From: Robertmurraya korlensis
Lineage (GTDB): Bacteria > Bacillota > Bacilli > Bacillales > Cytobacillaceae
Direction: 5' to 3'
Length of the DNA: 64,000 nt
Assembly: GCF_023715225.1 (NCBI RefSeq)
Contig: NZ_JAMBNS010000004.1
Location: 186,001-250,000 of the forward strand
Every line of letters starts with the position of its first letter. Position 1 is the stretch's first letter. Positions 1-6,843 of the stretch are shown piece by piece. The notes beneath the pieces were generated by a model. That model searched no databases, was not told the DNA's origin, and worked only from the letters and a program-made list of their open reading frames with translations. A program made the position numbers and the translations under genes.

Positions 1-147
1 ATTCAGCTTCGAAGTTTAGATGTATTTATCCATTTTCTTGGCCGATATTGGGACGGAGTTGACTCCATTGAGACGGTTAAGAAGTATATTCGTAAGGCTG
101 CACGAAGAGTTTCGTGGATTTTAATACATCAAGAAAAATTCAGGTAA
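1..147 (+). CDS. 3' end of an unidentified gene (partial)
   Basis: Frame 1 is open from the window edge to a TAA at 145-147, giving 48 residues rich in Arg, Lys and aromatic residues. The start lies outside the window. I do not recognise the family. With so little sequence, a chance open frame cannot be excluded. Confidence 0.3.
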   Translation: MQLRSLDVFIHFLGRYWDGVDSIETVKKYIRKAARRVSWILIHQEKFR

Positions 148-175
148 GATGACCGCCATTTTACTGGTCCAACCA

Positions 176-211
176 GAAAAAAGCACAATTCCAAATGAAG
201 GAATTGTGCTT
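176..211 (-). terminator. Rho-independent terminator
   Basis: A perfect 12-bp stem (181-192 with 200-211) has a 7-nt loop. On the minus strand it is followed by a T-run (complement of the A-rich 176-184). It abuts the stop of the last gene of the DUF2089 operon. Confidence 0.85.
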
Positions 212-483
212 TATAATCTAATAGAAACCTCTGTTCCATCCTTAAGGCTTGTTTCAACAAGCATTAGGCCTCTTTGCTTTGAAAGTTCCCTTAGTAAAGG
301 CTTCAAATCACTCTTGTTTATATAAGGAACTTGAAATTTGTTCTTTGAATTTTTTTCAATTGCACGATTTACAAGCACCAGGATTCGCTTTGAAGTGAGG
401 ATCCCAATGAATAGATCTAAAAGAGCATACGGGACTGGAATAATAAATCGTTTCGCATTTACTTTGATGGTTATTTTGATCAT
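211..483 (-). CDS. Small protein, paralogue of the upstream neighbour's C-terminal domain
   Basis: The protein has 90 residues. ATG at 483 is chosen because it follows the upstream gene's TAA after one base, which implies translational coupling. No named function is recognised. By eye it aligns with the C-terminal ~80 residues of the upstream 129-aa protein: both begin with a K-I-x-I/V strand, have a proline-containing hydrophobic segment (I-P-V-P against V-N-L-P) and end with a G-containing, D-G/K-G-D strand near the C-terminus. The pair may be a duplicated domain. It is the last gene of a three-gene operon ending at the 176-211 terminator. There is no signal peptide; one hydrophobic stretch (about 14-33) could be a helix of the fold rather than a membrane span. 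Confidence 0.7.
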   Translation of the reverse strand: MIKITIKVNAKRFIIPVPYALLDLFIGILTSKRILVLVNRAIEKNSKNKFQVPYINKSDLKPLLRELSKQRGLMLVETSLKDGTEVSIRL

Positions 484-484
484 C

Positions 485-874
485 TTACTCAATAATAACC
501 AGTACTTTGTCACCTTTTGCTGAGGTAACATCTACAATTTGTCCGTCCAATTCATTATCAATAGCTTCAATTAAAAGTTCCACGTCGATATCCTTTACAT
601 ACTTTTCGGATTCGGGAATCATTTTAGCAATATTGGTTCCTACCTTTAAAACAGCTTTTATGAGTTTTATTGGCAGATTCACGTTTACATTGTCACCATC
701 TTCAGAAGTCACACGAATTTTTAGCATTTTGTTTAAGTAGGAGTCTGCGGTCCTTTTATTTAGATCAACCTGATTATCCTTTCCTTGCAATACACCGATT
801 AATTCAGCAGCCTTCTCTTTGTTCAACTTTCCTTCTTCAACCATGGTTAATACTCTTGAAATTTCGTCACTCAT
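485..874 (-). CDS. SHOCT/YvlB-N-like helical motif plus C-terminal domain, middle gene of DUF2089 operon
   Basis: The protein has 129 residues. Residues ~5-30 form a helical hairpin of the L-x-M-V-E-E-G-K-L-x-x-E-K-A-A-E-L type found at the N-terminus of DUF4097/YvlB-like and SHOCT-like proteins. Residues ~48-129 form a separate domain that recurs as the next gene. ATG at 874 follows the DUF2089 gene's TAA directly, with GGAGG inside the end of that gene. The same helical motif occurs at the C-terminus of the upstream DUF2089 protein, which suggests heterotypic contacts within the operon. The molecular function is unknown; a role in envelope stress or regulation would be a guess based on families carrying this motif. 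Confidence 0.75.
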   Translation of the reverse strand: MSDEISRVLTMVEEGKLNKEKAAELIGVLQGKDNQVDLNKRTADSYLNKMLKIRVTSEDGDNVNVNLPIKLIKAVLKVGTNIAKMIPESEKYVKDIDVELLIEAIDNELDGQIVDVTSAKGDKVLVIIE

Positions 875-1249
875 TTAGGATTCCTCCCCATTTAATATCC
901 CAATCGCTTCTTCGGCTGTTATTTCGCCTTTTTCCAGCATTGAGATTACTTTTTTTCGATCAATTTTTTCAGTCTTCTTAGTGGTGGAATATCCAAGGGA
1001 AGAGATAATGTCATCCAATTTCCCTCTTACAGTGGGATAGGATATTCCAAGTTCTTTTTCAACTTCTTTAATATTTCCACGGCACTTTAGAAAAGTTTCA
1101 ATAAAACTAAGCTGTTCCTTGCCAAGAGTTGCAAAATTAGAGAGTTCAAATTCATTTTCAATGGTGGTATGACAATGAGTACACTGTAGCTTTGTGATTT
1201 TTAATTGCTTATCACAAACAGGACACTCTGAAATAAGCGGATATGCCAT
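875..1249 (-). CDS. DUF2089 family protein (zinc ribbon + HTH)
   Basis: The protein has 124 residues. The start is ATG at 1249, not the longer frame, because AGGAGGG sits 6-7 nt upstream. The N-terminus has two CxxC pairs (C-P-V-C and C-x-x-C-H) forming a zinc ribbon. The middle carries a helix-turn-helix-like segment with E-L-G-I-S-Y-P-T-V-R-G-K-L-D, the DUF2089 signature and reminiscent of sigma-70 region 4 or a LuxR-type HTH. The C-terminus carries a helical motif (M-L-E-K-G-E-I-T-A-E-E-A) also present in the next gene. It is first in a three-gene operon and probably a DNA-binding regulator of it. Target and signal are unknown. Confidence 0.8.
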   Translation of the reverse strand: MAYPLISECPVCDKQLKITKLQCTHCHTTIENEFELSNFATLGKEQLSFIETFLKCRGNIKEVEKELGISYPTVRGKLDDIISSLGYSTTKKTEKIDRKKVISMLEKGEITAEEAIGILNGEES

Positions 1250-1341
1250 AATTCCCTCCTTCATTATTTATATTACAAATATACATCAAGTGTTTCGAGA
1301 ATTAAATACATTAATTAAAAAATTTTAAATTTTATTTATCG

Positions 1342-1385
1342 AAAATCAATTAATTTAATTTTGTTATTAAATAAATTGATTTTTA
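1342..1385. repeat. AT-rich imperfect inverted repeat in divergent promoter region
   Basis: A stem of roughly 17 bp with one or two mismatches (left arm from 1342, right arm ending near 1385) lies between the divergent DUF2089 operon and the ECF sigma gene. It contains almost no G/C, so it is unlikely to be a terminator. It may be an operator or simply an AT-rich promoter region. Confidence 0.4.
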
Positions 1386-1460
1386 AGGGGTACCTTTAGA
1401 AAAGGTTTGAGGTTGTGAAATTTTTAACGCGGATCCCAGAATAAATATTTTGTAAAAATG

Positions 1461-1487
1461 TGAAATAAATGTGGCTGTCAATCGACT
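1461..1487 (+). promoter_or_regulatory. Candidate ECF-sigma promoter (autoregulation)
   Basis: TGAAAT (1461-1466), 17 bp, then CGAC (1484-1487). This resembles B. subtilis SigX/SigW-type promoters (TGtAAC or TGAAAC, then 16-17 bp, then CGAC or CGTA). It lies just upstream of the ECF sigma gene, as expected for autoregulation. Transcription would start near 1494, which supports the internal ATG at 1535 as the sigma start. Confidence 0.5.
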
Positions 1488-1534
1488 AATTGATGAGGAT
1501 AAAAAATCGGAGGGAAAATGGAGTTGACCAGCTG

Positions 1535-2041
1535 ATGATTAGCAATAAAATTTCCGAGTGGTTTTACTTGTATAACAAAGATATTTATCATTTTTTGATT
1601 TATTACATTGGATCGAGTGATGTAGAAGATCTGGTGCAGGAAGTTTTTATCCGAGCTATTAAAGGCTTTGATACGTATCAGCAAAAATCGAGTCCTAAAA
1701 CCTGGCTTTTTTCGATTGCGCGCCATGTGGGGATGGATGAAATGAGAAAAAGGAAGCGTGTAAGAATGAAGCAAAAGTTATTGTTTTGGGAAGAGCATAC
1801 GGAAATGAAAACACCGGAAAACATTCTTCATCTAAATGAAAATAACCGGATCCTATACCAAGCGATTCAGTCTTTAAAAGCAAATTATCGAGATGTTATT
1901 ATCCTTAGAGGAATTAAAGAACTTTCTGTATCTGAAACCGCATCCATATTACATTGGAATGAAAATAAGGTTCGAATAACCTATCATCGTGCATTAAAGG
2001 CACTACAAAAAGCAAAGGAGGAGTTTCTATATGAAAGATAA
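1535..2041 (+). CDS. ECF RNA polymerase sigma factor (SigX-like)
   Basis: The protein has 168 residues. Region 2 (D-V-E-D-L-V-Q-E-V-F at ~29-38, then T-W-L-F-S-I-A-R) and region 4 (Y-R-D-V-I-I-L-R through the E-T-A-S-I-L HTH at ~122-160) are clear, with no region 3, as in ECF sigmas. ATG at 1535 is preferred over an in-frame ATG at 1493 because GGAG lies 11 nt upstream and the candidate promoter start is near 1494. It overlaps the start of the anti-sigma gene by 11 nt. The partner gene and the downstream polysaccharide deacetylase suggest an envelope-stress regulon. SigX-like is an inference from size and context. Confidence 0.85.
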   Translation: MISNKISEWFYLYNKDIYHFLIYYIGSSDVEDLVQEVFIRAIKGFDTYQQKSSPKTWLFSIARHVGMDEMRKRKRVRMKQKLLFWEEHTEMKTPENILHLNENNRILYQAIQSLKANYRDVIILRGIKELSVSETASILHWNENKVRITYHRALKALQKAKEEFLYER

Positions 2042-2768
2042 TGAGAGATTTCATGATTTAGAGAAAACCATTCGTTCCTTACCAAAACCGGATTATAATA
2101 AAAAGTTCACTAAAGATGCCCAAGATACGATCCATGAAAACCTAATTCAATTTGCGATTTCCTATGAAAAAAAGAAAAAGAGAGTGACCATCATGAAAAA
2201 AATTTCATTAGGTTTAGCTAGTGTTGCCACCCTCGTGATTTTCGCCATTCTTACATTTCCAATAAATGAAGATCGTCCATCTAGTTCAGATCAAAATGAA
2301 CACACGACAACAGATGAAAATATAGTGGATGATGAAAAAGAGACTAGTGATCAGAATGAAAATAATGTCACAGACATTCTTTATGAAAATACAGAATATG
2401 GCTTTACTTTTACACTGCCAAAAAGTTGGAGTAATTACCAGATTGTATCGGATTCCTGGGAAGGTATTTCAGAACAAAATAATCCAATGGAACATGGACC
2501 GATTCTCTCTATTAGGCATCCTCAATGGTCAGAGGCAAAACCAAGACAAGATATTCCGATCTTGATTTTTACTCTTACTCAATGGTCTTCACTTGAAAAA
2601 GGGGAATTTCATATAGGAGCTGCACCAATTGGTCCAACGATGTTAGGGCAAAATAAGGAGTATGTTTTTGCGCTTCCAGCTAGATATAATTTTGCCTTTT
2701 TAGAGGGGTACGAAGAAGTAGAAAACATTTTAGCAAACCATCCACTTCAAACAAATAAAGAGAGATAG
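2031..2768 (+). CDS. Anti-sigma factor, single-pass membrane protein
   Basis: The protein has 245 residues: a cytoplasmic N-terminus (~1-57), one transmembrane helix (~58-76), an Asp/Glu/Asn-rich linker (~78-112) and an extracellular domain beginning Y-x-N-x-x-Y-G-F-T-F-x-L-P-x-S-W. ATG at 2031 is preceded by AAGGAGGAG inside the sigma gene. Position immediately after and overlapping an ECF sigma, with this topology, is the standard arrangement for a cognate membrane anti-sigma factor. I see no canonical zinc-binding H-x3-C-x2-C motif, so it is probably not a ZAS-type anti-sigma. Its signal is unknown. Confidence 0.8.
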   Translation: MKDNERFHDLEKTIRSLPKPDYNKKFTKDAQDTIHENLIQFAISYEKKKKRVTIMKKISLGLASVATLVIFAILTFPINEDRPSSSDQNEHTTTDENIVDDEKETSDQNENNVTDILYENTEYGFTFTLPKSWSNYQIVSDSWEGISEQNNPMEHGPILSIRHPQWSEAKPRQDIPILIFTLTQWSSLEKGEFHIGAAPIGPTMLGQNKEYVFALPARYNFAFLEGYEEVENILANHPLQTNKER

Positions 2769-2822
2769 AGAACAAATAATTGCGGAACACTAATTGGAAA
2801 AGGTATAAAAGCGAGGAGATTT

Positions 2823-3557
2823 ATGAAAAAGAGTGCCCTGTTTTTCCTGTGTTTTCTTATCGTACTGCCTCCATTACATGTTTTCGCACAACAAAAAGTC
2901 CCTATTTTAATATATCATTCGATCGATGAATTTAAGGGGCAGGGCTCGAAGGAGTTATATGTAACACCTGGAAATTTTGAGAAACAAATGATATATTTAC
3001 GTGATCATGGGTTTACACTATTAACGTTTGAACAATGGGATGACCGAAAGAAAGTTAAAAAACCAATTTTCATTACCTTTGATGACGGATACAAAAACAA
3101 TTTAAATGCATATAACATTTTTCAAAAACTAAAAAACGAAAAATTTCAACCAAAAGCTACGGTGTTTGTACTTTCTGACTTTATCGGCCGGTCCAACCGA
3201 TTATCTCAATCAGATCTCAAAATGATGGTTGATTCGGGAGTGGTCTCGATTCAGTCACATACGGCAACACACCCTGATCTGACGAAAATAACTAATTTTG
3301 AATATGAACTAAAGAAGTCTAAAGAAAAAATTCAACACATAACGGGTAAACCTGTGATCGCTCTTGCTTACCCATATGGAAATACGGATAAACAGGTGGT
3401 AGGAGAAACCAATAAATTCTATTCATTTGGACTTACGACAACTCCTGAACTTTTTTCTGAGAAAGGTATGAAAGATGAGCTTTACTATTTGCCAAGAATG
3501 TACATTAAGTATTCCACTACTCTTGATGAATTTGGAAAGATTGTTGAGGGAAAATGA
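2823..3557 (+). CDS. Secreted polysaccharide deacetylase (NodB domain)
   Basis: The protein has 244 residues with a signal peptide (~1-22, ending V-F-A). The NodB/CE4 domain shows motif 1 T-F-D-D-G-Y (85-90; catalytic and metal Asp), motif 2 S-H-T-A-T-H-P (145-151; metal His146 and His150) and the Y-P-Y-G segment (183-186). CE4 enzymes remove N-acetyl groups from peptidoglycan or other GlcNAc polymers outside the cell. It resembles B. subtilis YxkH-type proteins. ATG at 2823 has GAGGAG upstream. It lies 54 bp after the anti-sigma gene and is probably a member of the sigma regulon. Substrate is not determined. Confidence 0.9.
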   Translation: MKKSALFFLCFLIVLPPLHVFAQQKVPILIYHSIDEFKGQGSKELYVTPGNFEKQMIYLRDHGFTLLTFEQWDDRKKVKKPIFITFDDGYKNNLNAYNIFQKLKNEKFQPKATVFVLSDFIGRSNRLSQSDLKMMVDSGVVSIQSHTATHPDLTKITNFEYELKKSKEKIQHITGKPVIALAYPYGNTDKQVVGETNKFYSFGLTTTPELFSEKGMKDELYYLPRMYIKYSTTLDEFGKIVEGK

Positions 3558-3577
3558 GAATTATATATGGATGAATC

Positions 3578-3606
3578 AGCTGCTAACCAGGCAGCTTTTC
3601 TTTTTG
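3578..3606 (+). terminator. Rho-independent terminator
   Basis: A 6-bp GC-rich stem (3578-3583 with 3591-3596) with a 7-nt loop is followed by a T-rich tract. It ends the sigma/anti-sigma/deacetylase unit. Confidence 0.8.
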
Positions 3607-3723
3607 GAAATAATAACAAGTGAAGCCAATATTCTTTTTTAATCAACGATGGTTAGATTGAAACCTTTTTCCTTTGTAAGCGTAAATAAGCAAGTGACCA
3701 ACTCGTGCAAAGGAGGGAATAGG

Positions 3724-4086
3724 ATGAAATTTATTTTACTTCTAGCGGTTCTGCTTTTATTGCTTTTTGCATTAGAAAAACTATTAAATAAGTTCCTTAA
3801 AGTAGAAAAAAAGAAAATCTCTGATACACCTGGGAAAAAAATTGATCAATGGGGTAGAGGTATCATTCTCGTTATTTTTTTAAGTGCCTTATGGTCTGTT
3901 GTAAATAATGATTCCTTCCTTATAAAAAAGCAGTTTTGGATGGGTTACCTTATCCTTTTAGGGGGTTTTGAAGCTATCTTAGAATATGTTTATCTGAAGA
4001 ATTCAAAACAGTATATTACTACGATTATTATGGTATTAGTAACTCTAATTTTCATATTAAATATTGAACGTTTTATAGAGTTATAG
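3724..4086 (+). CDS. DUF4181-like membrane protein
   Basis: The protein has 120 residues. ATG at 3724 is chosen because AAGGAGGG is 6-7 nt upstream; the longer frame upstream has none. Four hydrophobic helices are visible (about 1-20, 49-63, 73-93 and 98-115). The K-K-I-D-Q-W-G-R-G-I-I-L-V-I-F motif following a K-V-E-K-K-K-I segment matches my memory of DUF4181, a Bacillus membrane family of unknown function. The next gene is another tiny membrane protein 39 bp on, probably co-transcribed. Confidence 0.7.
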   Translation: MKFILLLAVLLLLLFALEKLLNKFLKVEKKKISDTPGKKIDQWGRGIILVIFLSALWSVVNNDSFLIKKQFWMGYLILLGGFEAILEYVYLKNSKQYITTIIMVLVTLIFILNIERFIEL

Positions 4087-4125
4087 TAATCATTCGAGAC
4101 TCAGTTTCAGGAGGGGGCTATTCTT

Positions 4126-4287
4126 ATGGTATCAATCACTATGGTAATTTTCGTTTTCTTCGTATGTTTTTTGATTAGTTCCGTGTTAAATCTTCTTTTT
4201 AAAAAGACAGAGAAAAGGGATTGGCTTATTACATTTTTAATCAGTGTAGGTTTTTCTGTGATCATCGTTCCCTTGCTAGCTGGTTAA
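4126..4287 (+). CDS. Small two-helix membrane protein
   Basis: The product has 53 residues, with a strong CAGGAGGGGG ribosome binding site at 4108-4117. Two hydrophobic segments (about 1-22 and 33-52) flank a short charged loop with K-K-T-E-K-R-D. The family is not recognised. Spacing suggests it is co-transcribed with the DUF4181-like gene. The ribosome binding site and the clean hydrophobic pattern argue that it is real. Confidence 0.6.
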   Translation: MVSITMVIFVFFVCFLISSVLNLLFKKTEKRDWLITFLISVGFSVIIVPLLAG

Positions 4288-4387
4288 GAAATTAATTGAA
4301 TAATAGACCATTGAACTCTCAACTTTTTGTTTCCCGACGGAAGTTTTTATGATTAAATGAGGACAGAAAAGGGAGAGGATGGATCCA

Positions 4388-4705
4388 ATGGCAGAATTTA
4401 CGAATGTAACAATCTCTACGAAGGCAAATATTTACTTTGAGGGAAAGGTAACAAGTAGAACGGTAGTTTTTCAAGATGGTACTCGAAAAACGTTAGGTAT
4501 CATGCTTCCAGGAGAATATGAATTTTCAACATCTCAAAAAGAAGAGATGGATATTCAAGCGGGAGTACTTGACTATAAATTACAGGGACAAGAATGGCAA
4601 ACGATCGAAAATAACGGCGTGTTTTATGTGCCTGCAAACGAAAGCTTTTCTTTAAAAGTTCATTCGGTTGTGGATTATTGTTGTTCTTATCTTTCTGAGG
4701 AGTAA
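4388..4705 (+). CDS. ppnP: Pyrimidine/purine nucleoside phosphorylase PpnP
   Basis: The protein has 105 residues from ATG 4388, with GGGAGAGG 9 nt upstream; the in-frame ATG at 4379 overlaps that ribosome binding site. Single-domain cupin of the PpnP/YaiE (DUF1255) family: F-E-G-K-V-x-S near residue 18, G-I-M-L-P-G-E-Y-E-F-S-T in the middle and a C-terminal C-S-Y-L, as in E. coli PpnP (C-R-Y-L). The family phosphorolyses several nucleosides to base plus ribose 1-phosphate, for nucleoside salvage in the cytoplasm. It is monocistronic, ending at a strong terminator. Confidence 0.9.
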   Translation: MAEFTNVTISTKANIYFEGKVTSRTVVFQDGTRKTLGIMLPGEYEFSTSQKEEMDIQAGVLDYKLQGQEWQTIENNGVFYVPANESFSLKVHSVVDYCCSYLSEE

Positions 4706-4723
4706 ATTCCTAAATACATCATC

Positions 4724-4769
4724 AAAAAGGCCGTTACACTATCCAATTAGGTAGTGTAACGGCCTTTTT
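4724..4769 (+). terminator. Strong Rho-independent terminator
   Basis: A perfect 18-bp stem (4724-4741 with 4752-4769) has a 10-nt loop and ends in T5. It follows ppnP and could also act on the opposite strand. Confidence 0.9.
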
Positions 4770-4781
4770 GGTAAAATTTTC

Positions 4782-4810
4782 TTGACTATATGTAAAGTTT
4801 ACTATACATT
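4782..4810 (+). promoter_or_regulatory. Sigma-A-like promoter with palindrome in the spacer
   Basis: A TTGACT -35 (4782-4787) is followed by TACATT at 17 bp or TATACA at 15 bp as -10. The palindrome GTAAA-G-TTTAC (4792-4802) lies in the spacer. This placement suits repression by the Xre protein encoded second in the operon, that is, autoregulation (inference). Confidence 0.55.
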
Positions 4811-4863
4811 ATGTATAAGGAGTTTAACATGATGTAAAAGTAAATTGACAAGGGAGGTTTATT

Positions 4864-5310
4864 ATGACGTATCAAGAAAAGAAGAGTATCGTATCGTTGA
4901 TTAGTGCTATTCTCATTTTTGGGTTTTATTGTTTGTATATGTATCCTCAGTATCCTGAAGGAGGACTAGAGTCTCCTGAAGTTTTTCGCTTTTGGGGTAG
5001 CTTTGTCCTCGTCTTGACGGTTGTTTCAATTGTCGCCCACATCGTAATCAGCATTATATTTAACATCATTTTCAGAATAACAACCAGAGAAAAGGAACCA
5101 AAATTTGCGGATGAACTCGATAAGTTAATCGACTTGAAAGCATTCCGAAATTCGTTTTTTGTGTTTGTCATCGGCTTCCTTTTTGCCATGGGATCATTGA
5201 TTTTCTACCAGCCGTTGCACGTTATGTTCCTGATTCTGATCATTTCGGGCTTCGTTTCCGATGTGACTGGATCGGCTACAAAACTGTATCACTATCGGAG
5301 AGGAGTATAA
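4864..5310 (+). CDS. Four-helix membrane protein paired with Xre regulator
   Basis: The protein has 148 residues with four hydrophobic segments (about 9-27, 42-70, 98-115 and 119-137) and a charged cytoplasmic loop with T-R-E-K-E-P-K-F-A-D-E-L. Its TAA is one base before the ATG of the Xre gene, so the two are translationally coupled. Membrane protein plus compact Xre repressor is a recurrent pair in Bacilli. The membrane protein's function is unknown. GGGAGG lies upstream of the ATG at 4864. Confidence 0.8.
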   Translation: MTYQEKKSIVSLISAILIFGFYCLYMYPQYPEGGLESPEVFRFWGSFVLVLTVVSIVAHIVISIIFNIIFRITTREKEPKFADELDKLIDLKAFRNSFFVFVIGFLFAMGSLIFYQPLHVMFLILIISGFVSDVTGSATKLYHYRRGV

Positions 5311-5311
5311 A

Positions 5312-5536
5312 ATGGGTAAAAATCTTGTCGGCAATCACATTCGAAAATTACGATTCAATCATGATGAAATGACTCAGCAGCAATTAGCTGACAAGGTGGG
5401 CGTAACCAGACAAACCATCGTGGCTCTCGAAAAGGGAAACTACTCCCCATCTCTTGAACTCGCTTTTCGTATTGCTCACGCCTTTCACTTGCCGTTGGAA
5501 GAAGTATTCTTTTATGGAGATGACCCAACGCAGTAA
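5312..5536 (+). CDS. Xre-family HTH transcriptional regulator
   Basis: The protein has 74 residues, almost entirely one HTH_3 domain: I-R-K-L-R, then Q-Q-Q-L-A-D-K-V-G-V-T-R-Q-T-I (~22-36), E-K-G-N-Y-S-P-S-L, ending in the F-H-L-P-L-E-E-V-F motif typical of this short YgzD/YozG-like group. It is probably a repressor acting on its own promoter (see 4782-4810). No sensory domain is present, so the membrane partner may supply the signal (inference). Confidence 0.9.
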   Translation: MGKNLVGNHIRKLRFNHDEMTQQQLADKVGVTRQTIVALEKGNYSPSLELAFRIAHAFHLPLEEVFFYGDDPTQ

Positions 5537-5596
5537 GATTCTTTGATTGCTTTTGCTTTACCGTTTGTCAATTTATGAACAAAAGGGGAGAAATAA

Positions 5597-6301
5597 ATGA
5601 TGATAAACAAAAGCGCAGCCAAACTAGTGGGAGTATTGTTTATTCTTGCAGCCGTCTCGGCGGTAGCAGGTGTGATATTATACGATCCGATTCTTAACGG
5701 TTCGGATTACTTGATCAATGGTTCCAAACACGACAACCAAGTCATATTGGGAGCACTAATGGAATTAATTCTTGTCGTTTCAGCAGTTGGTACAGCAACG
5801 ACGATGTTTCCGATTTTAAGAAGATATAACGAAACCATCGCATTATGGCATGTTTGTTTTCGGTTTCTTGAAGCGATTGTTATTACGGTTGGTGTGATCA
5901 GCGTGCTGTCCCTTCTGACCTTAAGTCGAGAATTTGTTGAAGCTGGTGCTCCAGATGTAGCAGCTTTTCAAACGTCAGGTACCGTATTAAAAGCCATTCA
6001 TGAATGGACATTTATGCTTGGCCCCAATTTCATGCTCGGTATCAATACGATGATGTACAGTTATATCTTTTATAAAACCAAGCTCGTACCGAGGTTTATC
6101 CCAATCATAGGTATGACAGGGGCAGCTCTTGTGTTTGTTTGTGCCTTGTTAGTCATGTTTGGTGTGATTGAACAAGTGTCTGTTTGGGGTGGGTTGTTGG
6201 CACTTCCAGTAGCAGCGAATGAAATGATTTTGGCTGTATGGTTGATCGTGAAAGGGTTCAATTCCACTGTCCTTACTAGTTTATTTTCAAAAAGGGATTA
6301 A
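5597..6301 (+). CDS. DUF4386 family membrane protein
   Basis: The protein has 234 residues with six hydrophobic segments. The N-terminal A-K-L-V-G-V-L-F-I-L-A-A-V pattern, the R-R-Y-N-E-T-I-A-L-W-H segment and F-M-L-G-P-N-F-M-L-G-I-N-T are typical of DUF4386. These are membrane proteins of unknown function, often near Xre or TetR regulators. GGGGAGA precedes the ATG. It lies 60 bp after the Xre gene and may be read through from its promoter. Confidence 0.8.
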   Translation: MMINKSAAKLVGVLFILAAVSAVAGVILYDPILNGSDYLINGSKHDNQVILGALMELILVVSAVGTATTMFPILRRYNETIALWHVCFRFLEAIVITVGVISVLSLLTLSREFVEAGAPDVAAFQTSGTVLKAIHEWTFMLGPNFMLGINTMMYSYIFYKTKLVPRFIPIIGMTGAALVFVCALLVMFGVIEQVSVWGGLLALPVAANEMILAVWLIVKGFNSTVLTSLFSKRD

Positions 6302-6317
6302 GATGAATACACATGTT

Positions 6318-6350
6318 GCGGACCTTCATATCAGTGGAAGTCCGCTTTTT
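6318..6350 (+). terminator. Rho-independent terminator
   Basis: A GCGGAC/GTCCGC stem (6318-6323 with 6340-6345) is followed by five T. It ends the DUF4386 transcript. Confidence 0.8.
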
Positions 6351-6452
6351 GGGGCTAGGTTGAGTGTGATTCAAGTAATTCTTAGGTAAGGGGCGATAAT
6401 TTTTGCTTTAGTATCTGATAATAATTGAATCGAGTGGAAGGGGGTTACAAAG

Positions 6453-6730
6453 TTAGCATTTAGGACGTATGGATTCCAGAATCTAGTAGAATAAGTGAAC
6501 TAAATTAGCATTTAGGACGTGTGTATTCCAAAATTTAGTGGGATAAGAAAACTAAGTTGGGATTCAGGACAGATGAATTCCAATATCTAGTAGAATAAGT
6601 GAACTAAATTAGCATTTAGGACGTGTGTATTCCAAAATTTAGTGGGATAAGTAGACTAAGTTTGGATTTAAGACAGGTTAATTCCAAAATTTAGTAGAAT
6701 AAGTGAACTAAATTAGCATTTAGGGCATTA
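6453..6730. repeat. 52-bp tandem repeat, about 5.3 copies (104-bp dimer)
   Basis: Unit starts at 6453, 6505, 6557, 6609, 6661 and 6713, all exactly 52 bp apart. Each unit starts T-T-(a/g/t)-G-(c/g)-A-T-T-(t/c)-A-(g/a)-G-A-C and contains ATTCCA and a T-A-G-T-(a/g)-G-(a/g)-A-T-A-A-G segment. Units 2 and 4 are nearly identical, and units 1, 3 and 5 share the GTAGAATAAGTGAACTAAA end, so the larger period is 104 bp. No open reading frame or strong hairpin is seen. It occupies most of the 540-bp gene-free stretch between the DUF4386 and Nudix genes. Confidence 0.9.
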
Positions 6731-6807
6731 AGAGCGAGATATATGGTTAAAATCAATCGAGGCGAACTACATTTTTCCTATGTAAGAGCTTCTAATAAAG
6801 CTTGAAA

Positions 6808-6843
6808 TGGGTGGGGAAGAGTGAACTTCCTTTCCCACCCATT
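6808..6843 (-). terminator. Probable terminator after the Nudix gene
   Basis: An ATGGGTGGG/CCCACCCAT stem with inner pairing abuts the stop codon of the minus-strand Nudix gene. The downstream T-tract is short, so confidence is moderate. Confidence 0.55.

Noticed and set aside
1493-1537. In-frame ATG at 1493 as the sigma factor start
   Set aside because: No ribosome binding site, and it lies at the predicted transcription start of the candidate ECF promoter. ATG 1535 has GGAG upstream.
6453-6730. CRISPR array
   Set aside because: The period is constant at 52 bp, with no unique spacers between short identical repeats; it is a plain tandem repeat.
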